Assembly: GCF_000241325.1 (NCBI RefSeq)
Contig: NZ_BAEI01000031.1
Span: forward strand, 372,001-436,000
DNA: 64,000 nt
Origin: Gordonia polyisoprenivorans NBRC 16320 = JCM 10675
GTDB lineage: Bacteria; Actinomycetota; Actinomycetes; Mycobacteriales; Mycobacteriaceae
Reading direction: 5' to 3'
Shown one piece after another: positions 8,223 through 16,348 of the stretch. A program made the position numbers and the translations under genes. Below the pieces are notes generated by a model. It had not been told where the DNA came from and did not search any database. It saw nothing but the letters and a program-made list of their open reading frames with translations. Position 1 is the first letter of the stretch. Each line of letters opens with the position of its first letter.

Positions 8223-8735
8223 ATGTCCACAAACACAGCTCTGCCCATCGTTGTCGGCGTCATCGTCCTCGGCTACATCTTCTACCGCCAACTCACCGAA
8301 CGGCCGATCAAGGACAACCCGCTCAAACTCCCGGTGATCCTGCTGGTGATCGGCGTCATCAGCTCCGTGAACTACCTCCAACACGCACCGCGGTTGACGG
8401 TCGGTGAGGTCGTCTCGACGCTGCTCGGGTTCGTGGTGGCCGCGCTCATCGCCGTTCCGCGCGGGCACACGATGCACATCTACCGCAACGCCGCGGGGGT
8501 GATGGTGCGACGGGGCAATGCGGTGACCATCGCGCTGTGGTTCGTCGCCATCGGCGCCCACCTCGCCATCGCGGTGTTCGGCCCCACGGTTTTCGGCGAG
8601 CCACGGGGCAGCCTCGGCGGGCTCGAGAGCGCGACGATCCTGGTGTTCCTCGGCATCAGCCTCGGGGTGCAGGGGCTCGTGGCGCGCAAGCGCGTGCTCG
8701 CCCACGGCCGGACCGCACACAGCCTCGCCGGGTGA
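8223..8735 (+). CDS. Small multi-pass membrane protein
   Basis: This is a 170-aa protein with about five hydrophobic segments: residues 5-22, 35-50, 60-78, 98-118 and 135-155. It begins MSTNTALPIVVGVIVLGYIFYRQL, which recalls DUF1453/CcdC-like membrane proteins, but I cannot name a function. It is divergent from the histidine kinase (111 bp between starts) and followed by the alpha-hydroxy-acid oxidase 70 bp on. A role in membrane stress with the two-component system is possible but only inferred from position. Confidence 0.75.
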   Translation: MSTNTALPIVVGVIVLGYIFYRQLTERPIKDNPLKLPVILLVIGVISSVNYLQHAPRLTVGEVVSTLLGFVVAALIAVPRGHTMHIYRNAAGVMVRRGNAVTIALWFVAIGAHLAIAVFGPTVFGEPRGSLGGLESATILVFLGISLGVQGLVARKRVLAHGRTAHSLAG

Positions 8736-8805
8736 GCGGTGCGTATCTTCGACTGCGATGCCCGACGATGGATGTCGCACGGGCTGCCGACACGAGGAGG
8801 TCGCG

Positions 8806-10089
8806 ATGACCACGCCGGGGTGGGGACGCATCCGCCAGAACGACATCTACACCGCAGGCATTCACGATCGGCGCCCCACGGTGCCCACCGACTTCGCCGA
8901 ACTCGAGCGTCGTGCCCGCAAGGCAATGTCGGAGCGGGCGTGGGCCTACATCGCCGGCGGTGCGGGGGAGGGGCGGACGATGGCGGCCAACCGGGCGGCC
9001 CTGGATCGGTGGGCGATCGTGCCGCGTGTGCTGCGCGATGTGTCGCAGCGCAGCCTCGAGACGGAATTGTTCGGTGCCCGGTTGCCCGCGCCGATCCTGT
9101 TCGCGCCGGTGGGAGCGGGTGGGCTGGCCATGCGTGACGCCGACGTCCACATCGGGCACGCGGCCGCCGAACTCGGTGTGCCCTACATCTTCTCCAATCA
9201 GGGCAGTGCGCCGATGGAACGGGTGGCCGCCGAGATGGATGGTGTGAAATCCGGTGCGCCACGCTGGTTTCAGCTGTATTGGTCCACCGACGACGATCTC
9301 GTCGACTCGCTGCTGCGCCGCGCCGAGAACGCCGGCGCCCAGGCCGTCGCCGTCACCCTCGACACCACGATGCTCGGATGGCGACCCCAGGATCTCAACC
9401 TCGGTTCGCTGCCCTTCGCCAAGGGTGAGGGCATCGCCCAGTACACCTCCGACCCGCGGTTCACCGAGATCGTCGCCGGTCGCGCCGCGGGTGCGCCCGG
9501 CGAAAAACCCGAGATCTCGCTCGGCGCCCTCAAGACCCTGTTCTCCATTGCCCGCAACACGCCGGGAACGTTGCTGCGCAACCTGATCCGGCCCGAGCCG
9601 CGCGTGGGTGTGCAGACCTTCCTCGACATCTACTCGCGTCCGTCGCTGAGCTGGACCGAGATCGCCTCGCTGCGCGAGCGGACGTCGCTGCCGATCGTCC
9701 TCAAGGGAGTACTGCATCCCGACGACGCCCGCGCTGCCGTCGACGCGGGGGTGGACGGCATCATCGTGTCCAATCACGGTGGCCGCCAGATCGACGGCGA
9801 GATCAGCTCACTGGACGCGCTCACCGACATCGCACCGGTCGTCGACGGGCGGTGCAAGGTCCTCATCGACTCCGGGATCTACACCGGCGCAGACGTGTTC
9901 AAGGCGCTGGCACTCGGCGCCGACGCGGTGTGCATCGGTCGCCCGCACATGTACGGGTTGGCGATCGACGGCGCCGACGGTGCCCGGGACGTGGTGGCCA
10001 ACATCATCGCCGAGCTGGATCTCACGCTCGGGCTGGCCGGTGTCACCTCGGTCGACGAGGTGAACACCGACGCGCTGCGACGGATCTGA
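8806..10089 (+). CDS. FMN-dependent alpha-hydroxy-acid oxidase (lactate 2-monooxygenase-like)
   Basis: This is a 427-aa TIM-barrel flavoprotein of the LldD/glycolate oxidase family, which oxidises L-2-hydroxyacids such as lactate with FMN. The key flavin and substrate motif VSNHGGRQIDG (catalytic His and Arg) and the barrel segments LPAPILFAPVGAGG and VLIDSGIYTGADVFKALALGADAVCIGRP are intact. The length and the long insertion around residues 200-260 suit lactate 2-monooxygenase-type proteins better than short LldD. ATG 8806 is set by AGGAGG at 8795-8800. It converges on the DUF2236 gene with a 14-bp gap. The substrate is not certain. Confidence 0.88.
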   Translation: MTTPGWGRIRQNDIYTAGIHDRRPTVPTDFAELERRARKAMSERAWAYIAGGAGEGRTMAANRAALDRWAIVPRVLRDVSQRSLETELFGARLPAPILFAPVGAGGLAMRDADVHIGHAAAELGVPYIFSNQGSAPMERVAAEMDGVKSGAPRWFQLYWSTDDDLVDSLLRRAENAGAQAVAVTLDTTMLGWRPQDLNLGSLPFAKGEGIAQYTSDPRFTEIVAGRAAGAPGEKPEISLGALKTLFSIARNTPGTLLRNLIRPEPRVGVQTFLDIYSRPSLSWTEIASLRERTSLPIVLKGVLHPDDARAAVDAGVDGIIVSNHGGRQIDGEISSLDALTDIAPVVDGRCKVLIDSGIYTGADVFKALALGADAVCIGRPHMYGLAIDGADGARDVVANIIAELDLTLGLAGVTSVDEVNTDALRRI

Positions 10090-10103
10090 CCCCGCCTGCG
10101 ACC

Positions 10104-11042
10104 TCAGACCAGCGGGCGCTTGGTCCGCATCCGCCACTTCACGTCGGCGAGCAGCAGGTTGAACGGGAAGGCGCGCAACGGCTTCGGCAGGCGCATGATG
10201 ATCGCGCGGGCAATTGCGTTGTGCGTGTCGAAGAATCGCTGCTGCCACGGCTTCATCTCGATGCCCATGGCGGCGCGGAAGCCCTCGGGCAAGAAGCCGA
10301 GGGTGAAGATCTCCGAATGCCACCCGAACAGCCGCGAGACGATCGGGTGGGCGAACTCCATGCGAGCGATCGACATGAGGTGATCGCGGATGACCGGGTC
10401 GATCTCGAGCCGATCGATCATGCCGTTCCAGTAGTCGTCGAAGTCGGCGCGGGTCGCCGGCCACATCTCTCGTGGCATCTGCAGGGTGGTGCCCATGACG
10501 GCGCCGGCCTGGTAGGCCTGTTCGGTGATCGCGTCGGGGTCACCGAAGATGCGCTGCACGTCCTCCCACCCCTTGTAGAGGCAGGCCGCCACCCATAGCT
10601 GCAGTTCGGGATCGAAGGCGTTGTACTCCACCGGACTCTCGGGTGTGGAGCGCACCTTGGCATGCGAGCGCCCGACCGCGCGGCGATAGGCCTTGCGCAC
10701 CTTGGGGTCGCCGCTGGCCGCCACCGCGAGATAGGCGAGCGTGGTGCGGGTGCGCTTGACCGGGTGCTTGAACAGGTTGCCCGAATCCACCCGGCTCTCG
10801 TACACGCCGTAGCCGACGGCCGGTAGTGCCAGCTGCATGATCACGTTGGCCGGACCGGCCAGCGTGGCGATGCCCAGCATCTCCATGTTCGCCGCGGGCA
10901 GGGCGTCGAGCTCGGCCCGCGACATACGCGCCGCGCGCGGCAGGAATTCGGTGTCCGGGGCGGGTGCGGCGAGGTTGGCCTCGAGGGCACTGTCGTGCGG
11001 GAGTGGTGAATTGCCGAGTGCCGCGGCGTCTTGTGTGGTCAT
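10104..11042 (-). CDS. DUF2236/MpaB-family oxygenase-like protein
   Basis: This is a 312-aa protein of the DUF2236 family, which includes MpaB and the rubber-degrading latex-clearing protein Lcp. The family segment is around residues 125-165, from AVGRSHAKVR through PEYNAFDPELQLWVAACLYKGW, where a conserved His and Arg lie. It lacks the Tat signal of true Lcp and is shorter, so it is probably an intracellular haem-dependent oxygenase or oxidoreductase with unknown substrate. GGAGG 7 nt before the ATG fixes the start. It is divergent from a TetR gene at 11165, which may regulate it. Confidence 0.8.
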   Translation of the reverse strand: MTTQDAAALGNSPLPHDSALEANLAAPAPDTEFLPRAARMSRAELDALPAANMEMLGIATLAGPANVIMQLALPAVGYGVYESRVDSGNLFKHPVKRTRTTLAYLAVAASGDPKVRKAYRRAVGRSHAKVRSTPESPVEYNAFDPELQLWVAACLYKGWEDVQRIFGDPDAITEQAYQAGAVMGTTLQMPREMWPATRADFDDYWNGMIDRLEIDPVIRDHLMSIARMEFAHPIVSRLFGWHSEIFTLGFLPEGFRAAMGIEMKPWQQRFFDTHNAIARAIIMRLPKPLRAFPFNLLLADVKWRMRTKRPLV

Positions 11043-11164
11043 GTTCCGACCTCCGATCGGACCGGATGTGCGCGAGACCCCTCGAATCGCGCCAATCTGG
11101 TAACGGATGTTTCCCGATTGATTGAACCTGTTCTCGCCGAAAGATGTCAAGGGAGGATGACAAG

Positions 11165-11881
11165 ATGGGAGCCGTGACCGACGGCTCCCCGCGCGATGCG
11201 ACACCGCAGGCCGAATCGGATGCCGTGCGCGCCGACCCGCAGGCCGCCGGTGCACCGCTGCGTTCCTACGGGGGTGTCGACGGCGACGAGCGGATCTCCC
11301 GTCGCCGCGAGGCGCTGATGGACGCGACGCTGGAACTCCTCGACGCCGAGGGGGCGGTCACGGTGCGCGGTATCTGCCGGGCGTCCGGGCTCAACCCGCG
11401 CTACTTCTACGAGAGTTTCGAATCGGCAGACGCGCTGGTCGCGGCCACGTTCGACCGGGTGATCGAGGAGATCTCGGAGGCGGCGCTGACCGCCTTCGCC
11501 GCCGGGGTCGGCGTGGCCGGAAAGGTCTCCGGTGCCGTCGGTGCGATCGTCGACATCGTCGACGCCGACCGCCGCAAGGGGCAGTTGCTGTTCTCACCGT
11601 CCCTGCTGTCGCCGGTCGTGGCCGCCAAACGCAACGAATCCACCGGGCTGTTCGCGATGTTGACCCTGCACGCCGCCTCCGATGCGCTCGCGACGGAGGT
11701 CGGTCCGGCGGCCATCGCTGCCGCCCAATTCCAGGTCGGGGGGCTCGGTCGCCTCGTCTCCACGTGGCTCGACGACGAGATCCCGCTGGGTCGCGACGAG
11801 CTCGTCGCGCTGAGCGTGCGGCTGATGATGTCGCTGGTGGGTGCGGTCACCGACGGTGGTGACGATATGTTGGAGCCATGA
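11165..11881 (+). CDS. TetR-family regulator
   Basis: This is a 238-aa TetR-type repressor. After a ~40-residue polar leader the HTH is seen at ~50-95 (REALMDATLELLDAEGAVTVRGICRASGLNPRYFYESFESADALV), then a helical ligand domain. ATG 11165 is preferred because GGGAGG (11150-11155) lies 9 nt upstream. The stop overlaps the next TetR gene as ATGA. Divergence from the DUF2236 gene suggests control of that gene. The ligand cannot be inferred. Confidence 0.85.
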   Translation: MGAVTDGSPRDATPQAESDAVRADPQAAGAPLRSYGGVDGDERISRRREALMDATLELLDAEGAVTVRGICRASGLNPRYFYESFESADALVAATFDRVIEEISEAALTAFAAGVGVAGKVSGAVGAIVDIVDADRRKGQLLFSPSLLSPVVAAKRNESTGLFAMLTLHAASDALATEVGPAAIAAAQFQVGGLGRLVSTWLDDEIPLGRDELVALSVRLMMSLVGAVTDGGDDMLEP

Positions 11882-12576
11882 GCGACGGAGTGGGTGACAC
11901 AGGGGTCGAGGAGGCGACAGCGGATTCCCGGTCGGATGGTCCCGAGGGAGCGCACGCGTCGGAGGCCGTGCAGACCACGTCGTCGTGGCGCGATTACGGC
12001 GAGGCCGAGCTGCCGGTGCCGCTGGCCGCCGCGCTGGCCGCATTCGCCGAGCACGGCTATCACGGCACCTCGGTCCGGGAGATCGCCGCGCGCGCGGGCC
12101 TGTCGGTACCCGGGCTGTATCACCACTACCCGTCCAAGCAGTCGTTGCTGCAGGGGTTGCTCGAGCGCACCATGACCGATCTGCTGGCCCGCTCCGAGCA
12201 GGCGATCCGCGAGGCGGGGCCGGAGCCGGTGAGACGCTTCGACGCCGTCGTCGAGTCGCTGTTGCGTTTCCACATGTATCGCCGTGAACAGGCCTTCGTC
12301 GGGTCCACCGAGATCCGCAGCCTCGACGACTCGTACAAGCCCACCTACATCGGGCATCGGGACCGACAACAGCACATGGTCGACGAGATCGTCTTCGCCG
12401 GGGTGGAGGCGGGCGACTTCGAGACCGAGTACCCCAAGGATGCCGCGCGTGCGGTGGCGACCATGTGTGTCGGGGTGTCGACCTGGTTCAAGCTCGACGG
12501 AGAACTCGGTGCCGACGAATTGATCCGCCGGAACCTGGTTCTCGCCCGCCAGATCGTCGGCTACCGTCGGGGCTGA
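11878..12576 (+). CDS. TetR-family regulator (second of a coupled pair)
   Basis: This is a 232-aa TetR repressor. The HTH lies at ~45-90 (ALAAFAEHGYHGTSVREIAARAGLSVPGLYHHYPSKQSLL), a form common in acyl-CoA-responsive TetR proteins. A C-terminal helical domain follows (STEIRSLDDSYKPTYIGHRDRQQHMVDEIV). It starts inside the stop of the preceding TetR gene. About 100 bp downstream is an acyl-CoA dehydrogenase/kinase operon with a TetR-type palindrome at its promoter, so this protein is the best candidate regulator of that operon; an acyl-CoA or fatty-acid ligand is plausible. Confidence 0.87.
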   Translation: MSDGVGDTGVEEATADSRSDGPEGAHASEAVQTTSSWRDYGEAELPVPLAAALAAFAEHGYHGTSVREIAARAGLSVPGLYHHYPSKQSLLQGLLERTMTDLLARSEQAIREAGPEPVRRFDAVVESLLRFHMYRREQAFVGSTEIRSLDDSYKPTYIGHRDRQQHMVDEIVFAGVEAGDFETEYPKDAARAVATMCVGVSTWFKLDGELGADELIRRNLVLARQIVGYRRG

Positions 12577-12585
12577 GCCGAGCGC

Positions 12586-12642
12586 TTGACCCACGACCGG
12601 TGGGATGGCAAGGTGTGGTCTCGACAGAGCGAACGCTCGGTC
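12586..12642 (+). promoter_or_regulatory. Promoter and TetR-type operator of the ACAD/kinase operon
   Basis: TTGACC (12586-12591) and CAAGGT (12609-12614) are a plausible -35/-10 pair with 17-bp spacing. Just downstream GACAGAGCGAACGCTCGGTC (12623-12642) is a 20-bp near-perfect palindrome with core GAGCG-AA-CGCTC, the size and symmetry of a TetR operator. It would cover the transcription start, so repression is expected. Confidence 0.55.
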
Positions 12643-12678
12643 GGCATGGGCTGATCGGGCTTCAGTTGAGGAGACCGA

Positions 12679-13896
12679 ATGCCCATTGACCTGAGTTACG
12701 GCGCCGACGTCGAGGATCTGGTCACCAAGACCTCCCGCTTCATCAAGGAGTATGTGCTGCCGATCGAGGAGCGCTTCGGCGGCGACATCGAGGCCGCGGG
12801 CGGCGACGAGATCCGCCGGGAGATGAACGCCAAGGCCAAGGCCGAGGGCATCTTCGCGCCTCACGCGCCGGTCGAATTCGGCGGGCTGGGGCTCGACATG
12901 TCCGACCGCGCTCCGGTGTTCGAGGCGGCCGGTTATTCGACCTTCGGTCCGGTGGCGCTGCACATCGGGGCGCCCGACGAGGGCAACGTGCACATGCTCG
13001 CCCACATCGCGAGCGAGGAACAGCGCCACACCTACCTCGCACCCCTGGCTGCCGGTGATGTGCGCTCGGCGTTCGCGATGAGCGAGCCGTCGCCCGGTGC
13101 CGGCTCGGACCCCAACGCCCTCGCCACCATTGCGACCAAGGTTGACGGCGGCTGGAAGATCAACGGCGAGAAGCGATTCATCACCGGGGCCGACGGCGCC
13201 GGGTTCTTCATCATCATGGCGCGCACCGCGGGCTCGCCCGGCGACCGGGGCGGTGCGACGATGTTCCTCGCCCCCGCCGACCGCGAGGGCATCGCCGTGG
13301 GCCGTCACATCCACACCACCGACCGGTCGATGGTCGGCGGTCACTGCGAGGTCCGGTTCACCGATGTCTTCGTCCCCGATGCCGACGTACTCGGTGAGGT
13401 CGACGAGGGATACCGCTACGCCCAGGTGCGGCTCGGCCCGGCCCGCATGACCCACGTGATGCGCTGGATGGGTTCGGCGGTGCGTTGTCAGGACGTCGCG
13501 GTCGACTACGTTTCGCGCCGTGAGGGTTTCGGCGGCAAACTCGCCGATCTCGGCATGATCCAGCAGATGGTCGCCGACAACGAGATCGACCTCGCGGCCG
13601 CCCGCGCGCTCCTGGTCAAGGCGTGCGCCGAACTCGATCGCGGAGGCCACGCGTCCAACGAGACCTCGATCGCGAAAACCTTTGCCGCCGAGGCATTCAC
13701 CCGGATCGCCGACCGCTCCATCCAGATGTGCGGTGGCACCGGCGTCTCCGACGACCTGCCGCTGGCCCGCCTGCAGAACGAGTTGCGGCCCTTCCGGGTC
13801 TACGACGGACCATCCGAGGTGCACCGGTGGGCGATCGCCCGTCGCACCATCGGGCGTGCCCGCAAGGCCGCAGCGGCCGCGGAGGCCGCCCAGTGA
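12679..13896 (+). CDS. Acyl-CoA dehydrogenase, ACAD10/11 type
   Basis: This is a 405-aa FAD-dependent acyl-CoA dehydrogenase. Domains are in the usual order: an N-terminal helical region, the middle beta domain with FAMSEPSPGAGSDPNAL and INGEKRFITGA, and the C-terminal helices ending MCGGTGVSDDLPLARLQNELRPFRVYDGPSEVHRWAIARR. This ending is typical of the ACAD10/11 and LvaC branch, not short-chain FadE. The stop overlaps the start of the APH-type kinase gene (GTGA). In ACAD10/11 these two activities are one polypeptide acting on 4-hydroxyacyl-CoAs, so the pair probably degrades 4-hydroxy acids. GAGGAG precedes the ATG. Confidence 0.9.
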   Translation: MPIDLSYGADVEDLVTKTSRFIKEYVLPIEERFGGDIEAAGGDEIRREMNAKAKAEGIFAPHAPVEFGGLGLDMSDRAPVFEAAGYSTFGPVALHIGAPDEGNVHMLAHIASEEQRHTYLAPLAAGDVRSAFAMSEPSPGAGSDPNALATIATKVDGGWKINGEKRFITGADGAGFFIIMARTAGSPGDRGGATMFLAPADREGIAVGRHIHTTDRSMVGGHCEVRFTDVFVPDADVLGEVDEGYRYAQVRLGPARMTHVMRWMGSAVRCQDVAVDYVSRREGFGGKLADLGMIQQMVADNEIDLAAARALLVKACAELDRGGHASNETSIAKTFAAEAFTRIADRSIQMCGGTGVSDDLPLARLQNELRPFRVYDGPSEVHRWAIARRTIGRARKAAAAAEAAQ

Positions 13897-14918
13897 GCGC
13901 CGCATTCGATCCCCGGAGCGTCCTCGATCCCGCGGTTCTGCGAAAGTTCCTGGAGGACAACGATGTCGACGTCGCCGGTGATCTGCAGATCGATCTGGTC
14001 AGCGGCGGCAAGTCCAACCTGACCTTCTCGGTCACCGACGGGGTGAAGAAGTGGATCGCCCGCCGACCACCCACCGGAGGCCTCACGCCGTCCGCGCACG
14101 ACATGGCCCGGGAGTGGACGGTGACCAGCGCGCTCGGTGCCACCGATGTGCCGGTGGCGCCGACCGTCGCCTTCGACGCCGACGGTGCGATCCTCGGTGC
14201 GCCGTGCACCGTCGTCGAATTCATCGACGGAACCGTCATCCGGACCGCCGCAGAACTCGACGCGCTCTCCGATACGGAGGTCGACCGCAATCTCGACGGG
14301 CTCGTCGCCACCCTCGCGGCGCTGCACGCCGTCGACTACGAGACGGTCGGCCTCGGCGAATTCGGCCGCCCCGCAGGCTTTGCCGGTCGCCAGGTGAAAC
14401 TGTGGGCGCGTCAGTGGGGCATCGTCAAGACCCGAGAGCTGCCCGACGTGGAGCGGCTGTGTGGCATCCTCGCCGACCGCGTCCCACAGGACGCCCGCGC
14501 GACCATCGTGCACGGCGACTACCGCGTCGACAACACCATCCTCGACGCCACCGACCCCGGAAAGGTTGCCGCGGTGGTGGATTGGGAGATGTCGACGCTC
14601 GGCGACCCGATCACCGACGTCGCCCTGATGTGCATCTACCGGGAACCGGTCTTCGACACCGTTCTCGGATTCGACGCCGCCTGGACCAGTCCGCGGTACC
14701 CGTCGGCCGCCGAGATCGCCCAGCGCTATGTGACCGCGACCGGAAACGACCTGGGGGACTGGGACTTCTACCTCGCGCTGGCGAGTCTCAAACTCGGTGT
14801 GATCGCCGAGGGCATCAGCCATCGCGCCCGGGCCGGGGCCTCCCCGGAGGCCGGCGCAGAGAAGGCCTCGGAGGCGACGGCGGAGTTCATCGCGGCGGGG
14901 CTGCGATACGTCGGGTGA
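13893..14918 (+). CDS. APH-family kinase (LvaA/ACAD10-11 kinase-domain type)
   Basis: This is a 341-aa aminoglycoside-phosphotransferase-fold kinase. The nucleotide loop is near GGKSNLTFSV, the catalytic HGDYRVDNTIL lies at ~207-217, and the metal-binding DWEMSTLGDPITDVA comes shortly after. This is the ACAD10/11 and LvaA sub-group, which phosphorylates the 4-hydroxyl of 4-hydroxyacyl-CoAs rather than antibiotics. GTG 13893 overlaps the ACAD stop, so the two are translated together. LvaA in Pseudomonas needs a small partner, LvaB; I find no such gene here. Confidence 0.88.
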   Translation: MSAAFDPRSVLDPAVLRKFLEDNDVDVAGDLQIDLVSGGKSNLTFSVTDGVKKWIARRPPTGGLTPSAHDMAREWTVTSALGATDVPVAPTVAFDADGAILGAPCTVVEFIDGTVIRTAAELDALSDTEVDRNLDGLVATLAALHAVDYETVGLGEFGRPAGFAGRQVKLWARQWGIVKTRELPDVERLCGILADRVPQDARATIVHGDYRVDNTILDATDPGKVAAVVDWEMSTLGDPITDVALMCIYREPVFDTVLGFDAAWTSPRYPSAAEIAQRYVTATGNDLGDWDFYLALASLKLGVIAEGISHRARAGASPEAGAEKASEATAEFIAAGLRYVG

Positions 14919-14935
14919 GCACCCGGGCGTAGGCC

Positions 14936-15640
14936 CTACCGGAAGGTCGCGACACCACCGTCACGGTCGTCGAGGTGGGTGTGCTCGTTGAACGAGACGA
15001 CCGAGACGCCGCGGCGTCCGACGATCAGCTTGGTCACCGACGCGTTGATCATGGCGCGCGCCACCGCGGGCCACCGCTGCGAGGGCACATCCCACAGGTC
15101 GGCGATCCACTGGGCGATCACGCCCGCCGAGGACACCACCAGCACCGTCTGGCCGCTGCCCGCGTGCGCGGCGGCGTCGTGTCCGGCGGCGTCCACGCGT
15201 TCGCGGAAGGCGCGGTAGGTCTCGCCGCTACCGTCGTGCGCGGCATCCGGGGTGTCGTCGCGATCGATCCAGGCCGACAGCGAATCGTCGAGCCGTTTCT
15301 GATAGTTGCGACCGTCGGCGAACTCGGCCGCGCTCGCCTCGCCGACCAGCGCCGGCAGCGCGTATTCGTTCCAGCGCGGGTCGATCACCGCCTCGGGGGC
15401 GTCGTCGAAGCGGCTCAGCACCCCGGCGAGGGTGTCGCGCTGACGCGGCAGATCGCCGCAGATGGCCGTGGTGATCCGCGCGGTCTGCGCGGCCAGGAGA
15501 TCGCCGGTGAGACCGGCCTGCACGATCCCGGTGGGGGTGAGTCCGCCGACCTCACCGGAGGCGCTCGAGTCCTGCGACCCGACGATCCCGTACGCCTGCG
15601 GGTCGGCCTGACCGTGCCGCACCAGATAGATGACACCCAT
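14936..15640 (-). CDS. Histidine phosphatase (phosphoglycerate mutase-like)
   Basis: This is a 234-aa protein starting MGVIYLVRHGQADPQAYG, the RHG catalytic motif of the histidine phosphatase superfamily, with the second catalytic His replaced in context by VLVVSSAGVIAQW, where many family members have a V..HG segment. That second motif is therefore atypical, and the activity could be altered. An acidic residue in WNEYALPAL may act as proton donor. It is convergent with the kinase gene, 17 bp between ends. A general phosphatase is likely; the substrate is unknown. Confidence 0.8.
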   Translation of the reverse strand: MGVIYLVRHGQADPQAYGIVGSQDSSASGEVGGLTPTGIVQAGLTGDLLAAQTARITTAICGDLPRQRDTLAGVLSRFDDAPEAVIDPRWNEYALPALVGEASAAEFADGRNYQKRLDDSLSAWIDRDDTPDAAHDGSGETYRAFRERVDAAGHDAAAHAGSGQTVLVVSSAGVIAQWIADLWDVPSQRWPAVARAMINASVTKLIVGRRGVSVVSFNEHTHLDDRDGGVATFR

Positions 15641-15823
15641 GAACCGAGCCTATTGGGGGCCTCGACGTCGGTGACCTCGAGGGTGGGCATGACCTCTGCC
15701 GATGACTTCGCGGGTGCCGACGGGTCAGTCCTTGGTGACGATGCACAGCTGCGATCCCCCGACACCCTTCTCCGGACGGCGCGGACGGCGCAGCTCCGGA
15801 CCGGGCGGTGGGTGGTGGCGCCG

Positions 15824-16240
15824 ATGATGTTCGTCAATCTGCCCGTCGCCGACGTGTCGCGATCGCGCGAGTTCTTCGGCCGGCTCGGATTCGTCTTCGA
15901 CGAGATGTTCTGCGATCGGTCCACCCTGTGCATGTCGGTGAACCAGCAGACGATGGTGATCATGCACCGCCGCAACCGTTTCTGCGGCTACGCGTCGTCG
16001 CCGGTGGCTGATCTGCGAGCCGGGCGGGAGGCAGTTCTGGCGTTGTCGGCGTCGTCTCGGACCGAGGTGGACCGATGCGCCGACGCGGCGTTCGACGCCG
16101 GGGCCACGCCGCTGCGTGCCGCCGACGACCTCGGCTTCATGTATGCCCGCAGTTTCTGCGACCCCGACGGGCACGCCTGGGAGTTCGTGTGGATGGACGG
16201 CGCGCAGATCGCCGGCGAGCCGGGTTGGCGAAGTGAATGA
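15824..16240 (+). CDS. VOC/glyoxalase-fold protein
   Basis: This is a 138-aa single-unit VOC protein (MMFVNLPVADVSRSREFFGRLGFVFDEMF ... FCDPDGHAWEFVWMD). Such proteins often dimerise to form a metal site; they include dioxygenases, lyases and resistance proteins, and nothing here picks one. Start 15824 is favoured by the family N-terminus and a GGTGG-rich stretch upstream. In-frame starts at 15815 (GTG) and 15689 (ATG) would add 3 or 45 residues of non-conserved sequence. Confidence 0.82.
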   Translation: MMFVNLPVADVSRSREFFGRLGFVFDEMFCDRSTLCMSVNQQTMVIMHRRNRFCGYASSPVADLRAGREAVLALSASSRTEVDRCADAAFDAGATPLRAADDLGFMYARSFCDPDGHAWEFVWMDGAQIAGEPGWRSE

Positions 16241-16348
16241 CCGATAGCTGACTCGGCAGTAACGTTGCGCCTGCCGAATGCGATTATTTGTTTCAGTGAA
16301 TCGCGATGGTCCGTTCCGGGCACCGGATGCGGTGGGGAGGACTGTGAG

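Noticed and set aside
11407..13905. 832-codon antisense frame across the TetR and ACAD genes
   Set aside because: Covers confidently identified genes on the other strand and shows no family motif.
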